Positions 24,759 to 35,900 of a DNA stretch of 64,000 nucleotides are shown in pieces. The notes under the pieces were generated by a model. It made no database searches and was not told where the DNA came from. It worked only from the letters and a program-made list of their open reading frames with translations. Origin of the DNA: Nemania diffusa (lineage: Eukaryota; Ascomycota; Sordariomycetes; Xylariales; Xylariaceae); the NCBI GenBank assembly GCA_038501195.1, contig JBBPUQ010000009.1:620001-684000 (forward strand), in the 5' to 3' direction. Position numbers and translations under genes: made by a program. How positions within the stretch are numbered: position 1 is the stretch's first letter; each line of letters starts with the position of its first letter.

Positions 24759-26706
24759 CTCGAACCGATCAACGACGGGAAATTATTGGCAGTGTCAAAG
24801 AAGAGGGGGTATCAAGGCAAAAAGGCGGGAGACGGAAAAGGAGGAAGCGTGAAGGAAAGAGCCAAGACGCTGCTGTTTTGGCTTGAGAATTGTAGGAGGG
24901 AGGATAGGAATGGAGAATGAGAAGAAGAATGATAGATAAGTAGAGTGAGAGAAAGAGAGAGGAATGTGTCGAGTTGATATTTCGACGCGAATAGTCGAGG
25001 CGAGGACAGTGAAGGCAAGTGACGAAGCTAGCCTGTTCTAAGTCGGGGAATTGGGAATTGCTGACACGCTGATTCGTGCACAGCTTAGGCCAGTCTAGCA
25101 AGGTCTCGCTCGCTGGAGGGATGAGCCGAGGTCGTCTGGGTCGCCGTTGCGTGATTCTACCACTGACGTCGGCTCTAACATGCTTACAGTGGCTACAGTG
25201 TACCGACCTACGGCGCAGTAACAGCCCGAACCCCAGACCAAGCCCCCCAGAGCCCCCCCGGCCTACACTAATGCCTACCTACTTACGTACCTAAAGTATG
25301 GAGTACCTACCTACGCAGTAGGTACCAAAAGAGAAGCAAATTCTACTGACTCGAGACACTCTCTGCACTGACGTCGACTGTTTCTGTATTCAATTGTGTT
25401 TTACATAATAAAATCGGTCGAAACAGCCACAGATAATCTCCAGCATTAATATCGTTATAAATCCCTTTTAGGGGTTTGCAGCTATTTTTTACATGATATT
25501 TCTTAAGGGGTATGAAGGTACACACAATACTTGAAGGGAAGGGAAGCTTGCCGAGGCTTTATCCAAAAACGGCCGAGTCCGACGGTGATTATCGCCGATG
25601 ATAACCCGTTCCATTGTCCCCTACATCCACCCAGCCCCAAGTCGGTATCTCCTGCTTGCGTCCTGAACAGGGTCATACTTGCATACCAGACAGATATTCT
25701 CAAGCATTATCTTACGGCCTTTATACTATGTAGGTAGATACGGTGAATGGTAAATATATATGCTGAATGCGCCTTGAATGTGTATACCTTTGCTCTGACA
25801 TCTATTACAACCAATGACGATGTAGGAATTAGAGTATTTGTAAGCGGCAACCCACGGTAATGCGCTGCAAATCGGTACTTACAAGTGTTTATTGAGGCCC
25901 TGCAGTGATTCAGTATCTGCTTTACTGGATCGTATGGGTAGGCGATACAAGAAAAAAATAGATTATCATGTGAATATGTACTATATACACTCGCTCCCCC
26001 AGGTTCCCCGGACTGTGCTCAGTTGAGTGTCATCTGACTTGCTAGAAGGTATGAACATAGTGCAGTTTAGCTTAACTGTGGGGAAAGGAGGTGCTTGGCC
26101 TCATATTCTAAGTATTGTGGATTCTACTGCGTTCATATGTGGATTCAATTGGTTGAGCTTACTTATGATGATGAGTGACCTAATGAGCTGACATGTGAAA
26201 GTCAAAGTCATGGGTGTTTGCCCACCACAGAATGCCCTTCTATTTCCAGTTGCCACGTGATAGAGGCAGCTGGCAGGCACATGACTCCTGTGTGTACTCT
26301 CATTTTTTTTCTTCTCAAAATGGACCTACCTATGCACACCTACGCCTATCTGATTCTCATATGTAGTAGGTATCTACATCGTAATTCCTTATTCGTCAAT
26401 TGATTTCCTTCGTGATAAAGGGTATATTGAAGCTCTCTAGAAATAATAATAACGATACTACACATATATATCTAAACGGGTGATAAATACCAGGCGAGTA
26501 TTTGTACGCTGCCATGCCGCCCGCCTCTACCATCTTCTTACTCGCATCCGTCCCTAGATTAACAGCTCATAGATCAACTACCTAAGGCCCCCTAAACATA
26601 GTATCTCGGGCTATCCAATAAAAATTAGAGATCTGAGCATTCTTCTCCGCGAATTGGAGCACTGCGCCATGTCTCGTTAGTACCATGTCTATATGTATAC
26701 ATGTAC
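24759..26706. other. Intergenic region upstream of fumarate reductase
   Basis: The first ~300 bp (24,759-25,060) form the purine-rich (on the + strand) leader and promoter of the minus-strand fumarate reductase. The rest shows TACCTAC words (25,270-25,325) and AT-rich spacer. No convincing coding sequence is seen up to the 3' end of the SET-domain gene. Confidence 0.45.
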
Positions 26707-28039
26707 CTATGTAAACCTGGTACGATATACGTTCGAGAGGATGACTCCTGCTACGAAGAGTCTCCTCCCGAACGAAATATTTACTCTGTATGACAGTCTA
26801 GGGAGCATGAAGGGCGTCATCAACTTACTTTCATTTGTCTTCGGCCACGCAGCCTTCGCCATCGACAACGCCTCTAAGCAATACTCTCTATCCTGTTTTA
26901 TATGTATCGACGCTTGTTCTGGGTCACCATTCTCTCCCCAGTGCATAAACCACAGCCGATGGAACTCAGAGGCGTCCCATAATCTTCCCACGTCCTTGTT
27001 AGTCAAAACTACCCGGAAAGCGTCTGGTATTCGACATGGTCTGCTTACGCGAATGCCAACTGTCTTCGGCGCCATTTGCTTTCCTCGGTATCCCCCACTT
27101 CAGCCACAGTCTCTCTCAATAACTTAATTCGAGTGCGTATCCGCCCCTCCGTTTCTACGATGTCGTTGCTGTAGGCAGGTGGATGAGTCTTACCCGGCTC
27201 GATGCCACTCGTTATATCCCGTGCTTTCAGGAGTGAAGTGGTATACGTATCCAGCCCTTCACTACACTTGGGGCAACCACACAAGAATCCCCAACTGTTT
27301 TGGGTGGTTTTCTGTCGCTGCTCGGTTGGTCGGTGGGTAGGCACGTAAGAGATAAGCAGTTCATCCCCGGCAGAAATATCGCGCGTCGCTCGTCCAACCC
27401 AACGGGCCCTAGTGTCATCGGTGACATAGGTCACGTTGGGGTCGCACTGTTTGTTCGCCCTGAGTCAGCAACACCAATTCGGATCAATGGTCAAGCTGTG
27501 GCTGCTAAGAAGCTATGAGCCGACCAAAAGGCTTAAATTGAATATCTTGAGAACGGATAGTGACAAGAAAAAACACAACACTGGAAAATACTGACAGAGT
27601 GATTGAATCTAGACGCCTTAAGAAATAACCCACACCTAGTTTGTTCGCTGTCGTCGTCGTCTTGCTCCAAATCAAAACAGTTGTTCTCGAGGGCTATGAA
27701 TAAATTCACAAAAGTTTCCTGCTGCTCCTTGGTGAGGAATGAGCCATCTGGTCTCTCCCGCGTCAAGCTTGCGGCATATGGCTTTATTAGGCTCGAGTTC
27801 TCGCGCCCTGCGAGCGCAGCCCACCCTTGTTTTTCATATTCATCTAGCCTATTGTATACGTCGATGTAGCCGTCGACTCTTTCATGCAGTTGTCGAGACT
27901 CGGTCCAAGTGATTGGCGTATAGGTTACAAGCACTGTCTCGCCAGCTTTGATGTCCCTCGTCGCAAAACAGCCCAAGCCTTTGCCGTTTCCAGCATCCCT
28001 CACTTCGAAAGGGTCGTCGCTGACCGAGATATCAGACAT
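26707..28039 (-). CDS. SET-domain protein (SMYD/SET5-like, no MYND finger), three exons
   Basis: Probable protein-lysine methyltransferase. Proposed minus-strand exons: 28039-27596, 27446-27049, 26983-26707 (372 aa); introns are 149 and 65 nt. SET landmarks: GKGLGCFATRDIKAGE at the N-terminus (AdoMet-binding GxG-type start); the SRFNHS / CDPNVTY motif interrupted exactly by intron 1 (Asn-His for AdoMet, NHSCDPN); RDISAGDELLISYV; and the post-SET cysteines CGCPKC (about 204-209). The first two exons are well supported. The third exon (LWDASEFHRLW, then REYCLEALSMAKAAWPKT) resembles the C-terminal helical region of this family, but its acceptor (GGGAAG after a CTAAC) and the final ~40 codons are uncertain; a further intron at GAAAGTAAGT is possible. 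The start was placed at the first ATG (MSDISVSD); an in-frame upstream extension has no ATG. Confidence 0.75.
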
Positions 28040-28575
28040 GCCGTACGCTCTTCTGCCAGTCCGCGGTGTCAAATGAAATACTATAGTTACGATATACAGG
28101 CTCGAAGGAGAATATTAGAACGGCGAGTCGTGTATGGCCTTGTGTCCTCAGTTAGTCTTCCTGCTCATCATTTACTGGACTGGAAATGCATAGAGTCCAT
28201 GTACCAAAAGCGCATAAAGAGCGAGTTTAACTTGGGACAAAATTGGTTTCCGGAAGCGGCTTCGAGCCTGCTGTACAATTTACTATCACCTCCTAATATT
28301 AGTCAATCTAAGTGGAACGTTGATGTTTGCAACATTAGCAGAGGTCTCTTCCATTGTCCTAAATATGTTGGGGGACTGAAAGCGTTCGTGGCTTTATGGC
28401 CCTTAGGGCTGCGTTATAACAGCGTGTCCGCTTTGTTTCCATCTGTCACCCGGTTCTCCATATTTGTCCCTTGCTTACAACTCTGTACGGTACATAGTCC
28501 TTCCAAGCCTATTTCCCTGAACATCTAATTAAATTCACCTTGTAGTTATAGTTGGTAGATCATTTCATCGACACC
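28040..28575. promoter_or_regulatory. Shared divergent promoter interval
   Basis: These 536 bp separate the start codons of the minus-strand SET-domain gene and the plus-strand 688-aa gene, so both promoters must lie here unless leaders contain introns. A 214-codon plus-strand open frame crosses the left part (27884-28528), but it is mostly antisense to the SET gene and is not supported as a gene. Confidence 0.5.
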
Positions 28576-30642
28576 ATGGCTACATATTCAAAAACGCCGC
28601 AGGAAAGATTACAGGATTTGGCTACGGTGATTGGCAACCTCGAGGATGGATTTGAATATGAATTCACTGATTGGAGCCTGTACGGGCATTCCAGTGCTGC
28701 AGAATACTTTCTATGGGCGTATTCAGAGACCATCAATACGGTAAAACTTATTTCGGGTGAGAAATGGAAGGACGACTTCGATCCAAGCCTTAGGTCTGAT
28801 CTCGATCACCTTGTATCACGGGCTGCTCAACTTCTTTCTCTGTCTATCGAGCATATTGCGGAGACAGGTTCCAGCCTCTCGAAAGTCCACAAAGGATTAT
28901 TGCAAGCTTCACGCCGTCTTTCCGCATGGGGTGATTGCGGCACCAACGGATTGAGTTCGCACCCGATCAGAATGGCCCTTCAACTACGCACTATTGAACC
29001 TCCTTTACGATCAGCTTGGACACAGGACGGATATGACATCAAGCCAGACGAGGAGTTCGAGCGGATATTCGAGGAATTTAACGCTTTAGAAAAAGACCCA
29101 CGCAATTTTCAATACAATCATGAGCTATACGTTTCCGAGTCGTACCGTTTTCTAGAAGCTGCTTGTGAATCATTGAACATACCAGCGGATAAGGTCTATC
29201 CCGATGACAACTTCTTCAGTAATGAAACTCGTCCGACCTTTCTCGAGTACCCTGCCGGAAGCAGGGAGTTTTTCTATGGAAAGGGCTCTCGGCCTGGAAT
29301 ACTCAGCGCCAAGTCAAGCATAGGCGCAGTGCTAACTGCCGACGAAGAGGATGTAATTAAACGAGTAAGGGACGAGGGGCGCAAGAAGGCTAAAAAGACG
29401 TCAAAGAAGCGGAATATGTACAATAAGAAAACTAGATTGAATAAAGAAAAGGCGCAGACGAAGGCAAAGGGAAACAAGAAACGCCCAAAACATCATCAGC
29501 CGCCAAATCACCCCAAAAGGGCTCGCACCACGGGAGATTACACAATGACGAGCATCAACGCCGCCGCCGACATCGAGGATGTCCTGCGCGACAGCAAGTA
29601 CACGGAGCTCAGGGGCGGCGACGTGGACAGACCAGACAGCCACCGCCTCGTGACGCCCACCGTCGAGATCCGCAAGACGATGCTCGTGCCGTACCACGAC
29701 GACCTGCGGCGCATCATCGACGAGATCTTCAAGCGAAAGTTTGGGACGCCCACGAGCCAGGCGAAGCTACCGCAGACGTCTTTAGAGCGCTCCGACTGGC
29801 TCACCCGCGCCACGAGGGAGATCGACGTAGCTCGCGCCTCAGTCAACGAGCTCATCGACGTGGCGACGACGCCCGCCAAGGGGAAGTTGCTCCGCCTCGC
29901 GGCCTACAGACTCAAGCTGGTGCGCGCGATCTACACGGCTGGTCTCCTCGCGGGCACACCGGCCGCGGACCAGGCCGAGATCAAGGAGGGGCTGGAGGCC
30001 CGCCTTGAGGACTGGATCTTGCACGAGCGGGCGTGGAATGTCGCCGAAGCGGTCACGCTGAGGCGCACGGGTATGACGAGGGAACTGTTCGATGCCATCA
30101 ACGACCAGTGTAGCGAGAGGAGGGCTAATATCTCCCACTGGACAGAGATGCTGGGTGGATCCAGCCGGCAACCGGGGTCCCGAAAAGTATACGAGACCAC
30201 TGAGACTCTTGAATTGCTAAGTTCCGAAGAAGAAGACGAGGCTGAAGAAGAGGAAGAGGAGGAGCAAGGGGAGAAGGAGGGGAAAGAGGAAGAACAGGAG
30301 ACACCCGACCCTCGAATCTCCACGCTAACAGACGAAGAGATCGCCACTGCGGACTACCTCCTGCACCACTGCCTGCACCCGCGGCTCCCCAGCGCCGGCA
30401 ACTACCTGCTCGACGAGCGCGAGGAGGGCCGGCAGCGCCGGTGGTACAACAAGGTGGCGAGGGCCAAGCTGGCCGGACGCCCGATACCCCCCTGGACACA
30501 TAAGGCGCCCTTCGACCCATTCGAGGCGGGCGGCCCGCCGCGTTGGAAATCGCTCCCGAAAGAGACGGTCTGGGACCGCTTGCAGTACATGTGGGTGCTG
30601 ACGTACTGGCGCATGTTCCAGCTTAGGCTGCTGGAGCGGTAA
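28576..30642 (+). CDS. Hypothetical 688-aa protein with basic and acidic low-complexity regions, intronless
   Basis: Long single-exon frame with an ideal start (ACACCATGGCT); 688 aa. The N-terminal ~250 residues look globular and alpha-helical (DLATVIGNLEDGFEYEF, then SSAAEYFLWAYSE). Residues ~265-325 are strongly basic with several Lys/Arg clusters (KKAKKTSKKR, NKKRPKHH), a likely nuclear localisation or nucleic-acid-binding region. A second folded region (about 335-545) is followed by an acidic run of Glu (about 555-590) and a C-terminal domain with Trp/Tyr/Arg-rich motifs (RRWYNKVARAKLAGRPIPPW; WDRLQYMWVLTYWRMFQLRLLER). The G+C content of the second half is visibly higher than the first. 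No family is recognised; a nuclear role is inference. It is divergently arranged with the SET-domain gene. Confidence 0.75.
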   Translation: MATYSKTPQERLQDLATVIGNLEDGFEYEFTDWSLYGHSSAAEYFLWAYSETINTVKLISGEKWKDDFDPSLRSDLDHLVSRAAQLLSLSIEHIAETGSSLSKVHKGLLQASRRLSAWGDCGTNGLSSHPIRMALQLRTIEPPLRSAWTQDGYDIKPDEEFERIFEEFNALEKDPRNFQYNHELYVSESYRFLEAACESLNIPADKVYPDDNFFSNETRPTFLEYPAGSREFFYGKGSRPGILSAKSSIGAVLTADEEDVIKRVRDEGRKKAKKTSKKRNMYNKKTRLNKEKAQTKAKGNKKRPKHHQPPNHPKRARTTGDYTMTSINAAADIEDVLRDSKYTELRGGDVDRPDSHRLVTPTVEIRKTMLVPYHDDLRRIIDEIFKRKFGTPTSQAKLPQTSLERSDWLTRATREIDVARASVNELIDVATTPAKGKLLRLAAYRLKLVRAIYTAGLLAGTPAADQAEIKEGLEARLEDWILHERAWNVAEAVTLRRTGMTRELFDAINDQCSERRANISHWTEMLGGSSRQPGSRKVYETTETLELLSSEEEDEAEEEEEEEQGEKEGKEEEQETPDPRISTLTDEEIATADYLLHHCLHPRLPSAGNYLLDEREEGRQRRWYNKVARAKLAGRPIPPWTHKAPFDPFEAGGPPRWKSLPKETVWDRLQYMWVLTYWRMFQLRLLER

Positions 30643-31327
30643 GTGGGGTTGCGACTGCTGGGCTATACATAGGCTTTCACCCACGGTTCTGTATAACTGG
30701 ATGGGGAAATTCCGTTTGTTGAATTAGAGTGAACTTAGGTATTCTATTAGTATCGTTGGTGGGTGTAGGCTACATATACCATTGAGATTTAGTCAAAAGG
30801 GGTTCGCTGCGATATAGCCTTGATATATCGTCGCGTTGGGGGCAGATGAGTTGAGGACGGGGTTTCTTTTGCTGGTCGTTTACGCCAGATTGGACACACT
30901 GAATTATAGATAATATTTCTATCTCGTGTCTGATAATTATGAGTCCTTGGTAGATAGCACACTCAATTGAAACTTAGAAGGCGAGATGTTTATAAGTAAT
31001 AAGCTATGCTTAAACATACAATATTCAAAGCATAGGCTTCCAGCATACTTGTGATTCCCTAAATAGCATAGACCATGTTCAATACAATGAGATCGAGCAG
31101 TACCGACTGAAAAATATTCTGTGTAGGTACTCTAAGCGGAAGTGACCAAACAACAAAGAAAAGGGTGAAGTTTAATGTCTTTCGTCAGCCAGCTGGCAAT
31201 ATTCCTCTGCCAGCCGTGAGCATAACATCGCATGATGTCATCCCAGCGACTTCCGAGCACCTATCAAGGCCCTCAACCTATCTACAACCTAAAACACCAC
31301 CACATCACATTTAACTAACCCTACAAG
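30643..31327. other. Spacer upstream of the fasciclin gene
   Basis: AT-richer intergenic DNA with no gene seen. The last ~100 bp (CTATCTACAACCTAAAACACCACCACATCACA) has the C/A-rich look of a fungal leader in front of the ATG at 31328. Confidence 0.45.
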
Positions 31328-31975
31328 ATGAGGCTTTCATCATCATACGCACTCCATATCCTAGTGGCCTCAACAGCAACCGCCCAGCTCCTCCTCCCCA
31401 AACTCTTCTCCCCAAAGCCCTCCTCGCAAAACCCGCTCATCATGGACCAAGGCGGCGTGCTGATCTCGGACGTCATGGGCCGCGACCGCAGCGTCAACGT
31501 CTTCGCGGGGTTCTCGCGCGACGTGGCGGCGATCGCGAAGCGCCTCGACGACGCGGGCGTCAACAGCACCGTGCTGGCGCCGCTCAACTCGGCCATCGAG
31601 GCGCTGCCCGGCAAGCCGTGGGAGGACGCGCGCGACTACGGCGCGCTCGGCGCCGCGGCGTACGACGGCGACGACGGGCGCGAGCGCGCGCAGAGGAACA
31701 TACGGCGGTTTGTAGAGGCGCACGTCGTGCCGCTGAGCCCGTGGGGGGAGGGCGAGAGGATGACGTCGCTGCTGGAGGGCGATCGCGAGATCTGGTGGGA
31801 GAAGAAGGACGGGAAGATGATGGTGAGTTCATTCTCCTGAGAGATGGGGATACTGCTTGGTTTGGTGCTTACGTGCTTCTAGTTGCAGCCGGATGGGATT
31901 GAGATTCAGAGTGTGGCGAGCAGGGTGGGTAATGGGGAGGTTTGGATCATTAAGGGGGTGCGTGCGTTTACGTAG
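31328..31975 (+). CDS. Secreted single fasciclin (FAS1)-domain protein, two exons
   Basis: Exons 31328-31822 and 31883-31975 (60-nt GT-AG intron, phase 0) encode 195 aa. A signal peptide (MRLSSSYALHILVASTATA, cleavage near AQ at residues 19-20) is followed by one FAS1 fold: ISDVMGRDRSVNVFAGFSRDV, the H1-like NSTVLAPLNSAIEAL, RFVEAHVV (the conserved His-containing H2 segment) and, after the intron, IQSVASRVGNGEVWIIKGV. FAS1 proteins usually mediate cell-surface or extracellular-matrix contacts; no GPI-anchor or transmembrane tail is seen, so it is probably secreted or wall-associated. The coding region is GC-rich and sits only ~1 kb from the AT island. Confidence 0.85.
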
Positions 31976-32471
31976 TCCTCGTTGCGCTGTTGCGATAAAC
32001 CGATTTGGAACCTGAGGTTTTGTACGATACCCTGCTTTAAACGGCTTGCGCGACTATCGCTGCCAGTGTCTTTACTAGAATTAAAGGAGCTGGGCTGACT
32101 TATTATGTCGTAATGAAGTGTACTACCTTCAACATTTCGAAGAGTAGCGTTGGTCGCTTTACCTAATACTTTTTTAATGCCATCGTCCTTCATGAGACGC
32201 TCGGGCCGTTCTATCAGTTACAGAGACATGCCGTTTTATTAGGTCGTATTGACTCATCCGTCTTCTCTAGAAGCGACATAGAGTATAGTTATCATGAGCT
32301 ATCCGATTTATTATCTAAACTTCTAACTCGCCTATACTTCGTGCATAGCCTATTATGGCTTAGACAACTATATTTGACTGTCATCACGGCCAAATACTAA
32401 TACTTCCCCGTTTTCGACCCTAATATCGGGTTTGAAAAGGCAGAAATATATCAAGCTTCAGCAATAGCTTT
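31976..32471. other. Convergent spacer between fasciclin and GNAT genes
   Basis: About 500 bp between two 3' ends. No gene is seen. Composition falls gradually toward A+T. Confidence 0.45.
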
Positions 32472-32940
32472 CTAAGCACTATATACGACAATACTCTGGG
32501 TGAAACCACATACTCTGCCATCGTCTGGAACATGCATATCTCCTTTTACAGCATATCCCAGACCATCACACACTGGTTTGGCTAGGGGCGAGGGGATTAT
32601 ACCGTAGTCAATACCGTGCTGGTCACAAAGGCGTTGTCCCCATCTGAGCATAGATGATGCGTGCCCCCGGCGACGATACAAAGGATCGACGACAAGCTTA
32701 TCGCAGATAGCTTTGCCAGTAAAGTGTCTTCACCATGTGAACGATTCGAGTTAGTCACTGATATACGACTTACTTGATGCTAGCAAGAAGAGGCGAAGTC
32801 GATTAGGGGCCAGATAAAGGGGGGTCAACTCGAACTCACGCTTTCTCGGCATCTCCTATGATACTGAGACGGTGTGGGTAGCCTGACCACATGGGGGATA
32901 GATTGATTAAGTTATCAAGACTTAGTTTTTTTTTCTTTTA
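32472..32940 (-). pseudogene. GNAT acetyltransferase, 3' part only, truncated at the AT-island edge
   Basis: Minus-strand reading gives two exons, about 32,940-32,840 and 32,727-32,472, joined by a 112-nt intron (GTGAGT donor, GACTAAC branch, GAAG acceptor) that keeps frame. The first reads LDNLINLSPMWSGYPH, then RLSIIGDAEKA. The second reads HFTGKAICDKLVVDPLYRRR, GHASSMLRWGQ, then IIPSPLAKPVCDGLGY and a short C-terminal strand. This is the acetyl-CoA-binding half of a GNAT fold: VVDPxYRRRGHAS is motif A (Q/RxxGxG/A type) and the later LGY is motif B. Coding continues up to the point where the sequence turns into nearly pure A+T, with an in-frame TAA a few codons into it. The N-terminal half and start codon are missing, so the gene is probably broken by the island. 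Confidence 0.7.
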
Positions 32941-35900
32941 TTTAAAATAGTTAGCCCATGCTAATTAAAAATAGTTAGTATATTTTTTATAAAGCTCTTT
33001 TTGAAAATTTATTATACCCAAATATACATTTATATTATTTATTTACTATTTTTTTAAGTTTTAAATTTTTAAAAATAATTTATATAATTATAATTAATTT
33101 TTTAAAATATATAATATATATTATATATTTTGTTTTATTAATATTTTTAATAAAGCTTTATATTATATTAACTATTAAATTTTAAAATTAAAGTTTTAAT
33201 TAATAAAAAAAAAAAAATAAAAATAAAATATTATAAACAATAAAACTAATATTATTTTTTTTATTATATTTAGCTTTTTAAAGTTTAAATTAACAAGTTT
33301 TTTAATAAAAGCAGTAGTTTTAAAAATATATTTATAAAAATTAAAAAATATTTAATATTTTTATTTCAGTTATATTAAAAATTAAATGTTTTAGTTTAAA
33401 TTTTTAAAGTTATTTTTATTGTTATAAAAGTTATAGCTAATATTAAATTATTATTAAATATAAAGTTTAATATAAAAAATAATATTTTTAAAATTAAAAC
33501 AAAAAAAAATTAATTATATTTTAATATATTAAACTAAAATATAGTTTTATTATATTAAACTATAAAAACTATATTATAACTATAAATATATAAATTAAAA
33601 ATAAAAATTATAATTAATTAAATAAATAAATAGTAATAACAAATTATTAATATAAAATAATAGTTTTAAAATATAAATATATTTTAAATTTAAAAAAATA
33701 TATTAATAAATAAAAATATAAATTAATTATTAATAAATTAATATTAGTTATATTATTTAATAAAATAATAAAAAAATTAAATTAATTTATTAAAATATAA
33801 AAAATTTATTACTTTTTAAAAATTTATTAAATTATAATTATTAAACTATTTAAAACTATTTTTATATTTAAATATTTTTACTACTTTTTAACTTTATAAT
33901 TTTATATATATTTAAATAATTATTTATTGTTTTAGTAATATTGTTATATTTATTTAAATTAAATATTTTTTTATTTATTATTTTATAAATTTATATTTTT
34001 ATTATATTTATATTATTAAGTTTAAATAAATTTATTAAAATATTTTATTAATTTAGTTTTAATAATAATATTAGTTTTAGTTTTACTATTTAAAGTTTTA
34101 ATATAAAAATATTTAATAATAATAATATTATTACTATAGCTATTATAGCTTTAATTATTAAAAATATAAAAAATACTATTTATATAATTTTATTAAATTT
34201 TTTTAATTTAAAAATATTTTTTTATTTATTGTTTAATAAAAATATTATTATTAATTAATTAAAACAGTTTAAAATATTATTTATAACTTAAAAAATTTTT
34301 ATTTAATTTTTAATTAAATAGTTATTTATTTATATATAGTTAAAATAATAAATAAAAATTATTTATAAATATATTAAAAATATTAATATTTAATTAAAAA
34401 TTAAACAAAAATTTAAATTAATATTTAATTATAATAACTTTAAATAGTAATATTTTTTATTAATTTTATTAAAAAAATATAAATTAAAACTAAAAAAAAA
34501 TATTATTAAAAATATAAACTTATATTTTAAAAAATACTATATTTTTATAAAAAAAAATAAAAAAAATAAAAAAAACTTTTAATAATAAAACTTTTATTTA
34601 TAAACTATTTAAAAATATTAAAAAGTTTATATTAAAATATATTATAATTAACTTTTAAATAAATTATAATTTTTTATATATTATAACTTATAATTAATTA
34701 TAGTTTAAATTAATAAAATAAATTATTATAACATTTAAACTTAATTATTATAACATTAAAACTAAAAATATAAAAATTATATAATATATATATAATAAAA
34801 ATTTATATAATTAATAGTTTTTTTAGTAAAATTATTATATTTTAATATTTTTTATAGTTTAAATATTATTTTAAATTATTTAGTTTTAATAATAAATTAT
34901 AATAAATAATAAATTTATAATTTTATAATAAAAAAAACTTGCTATTATATTTAAAAACTAGTTTAATAATAAAGTTAACTTTATTATAAAATAATTAAAA
35001 AAAATAAAAATTACAATTTAAAAAAAAAAACTAATAAAAAAAAAAAAAACTAAAATTAAAAATAAACTAGCTTTTTTTTAATTTATTATTTTTTAAAATT
35101 AAAATAACTAAGTATTTTTTTTAAATATTTTTGTTATATAACTATATAAATAGCTTTTTTATTATTTATATTAATTAAATTTTTTATTATAACAATTAAA
35201 TTTTTAATTATAAAAAGTTTTATTTATTAATTTAATTTTAAATATTTTTGCTATAATTAGTTTTAAATTAAAAAATAATAAAAAATAATTAAATTAAAAA
35301 AAATATAAAATAAATTAAAACTTAAATAATATTAACTATTATATTTATAATAAATTAAAACATTATTTTAAAAATTATAAATAAATATAAATAATATATA
35401 AAAAAAATATTATTTATTATAATTAAAAATAATATTTAAAAAATAAAGCTTTTTTAATTTTATAAAAAATTTTATAACTTTTTTTAAATATAATATAAAA
35501 AGCTAAAAAAAATAATAAAAATATTATTAAAAAAGCTTTTAAATAAATTTATATTTTTTATTTTAATAAAAATATTTATTTAGTTTAAAAAATATATTAT
35601 TAGTTTATATTTAAAAAAATTATTAAATTTAATAAAAAATTTAAATAAAAATATTATAATTATTAAACTAAAAAAACTAATTAAATTTTATTAATAGTTG
35701 TAACTTTATATAACTTTTAAATAATTAATATTATAAATATAAAATTTAATTTATTAAAAATAAAAAAAGTTAATATAGCAAATATTGTTATATATATAAT
35801 TAAAAAAAGCTTTATAACAATTAAATATTTTATAAATAAAAATTTATTAAATAAATATTTTTAAACTATATATTATAATAAAAATAATATTAAAAAATAT

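Noticed and set aside
27884..28528. Plus-strand 214-codon open frame overlapping the SET gene and the divergent promoter
   Set aside because: Its left part is antisense to the well-supported SET exon 1, the product has no family resemblance, and the right part is intergenic.
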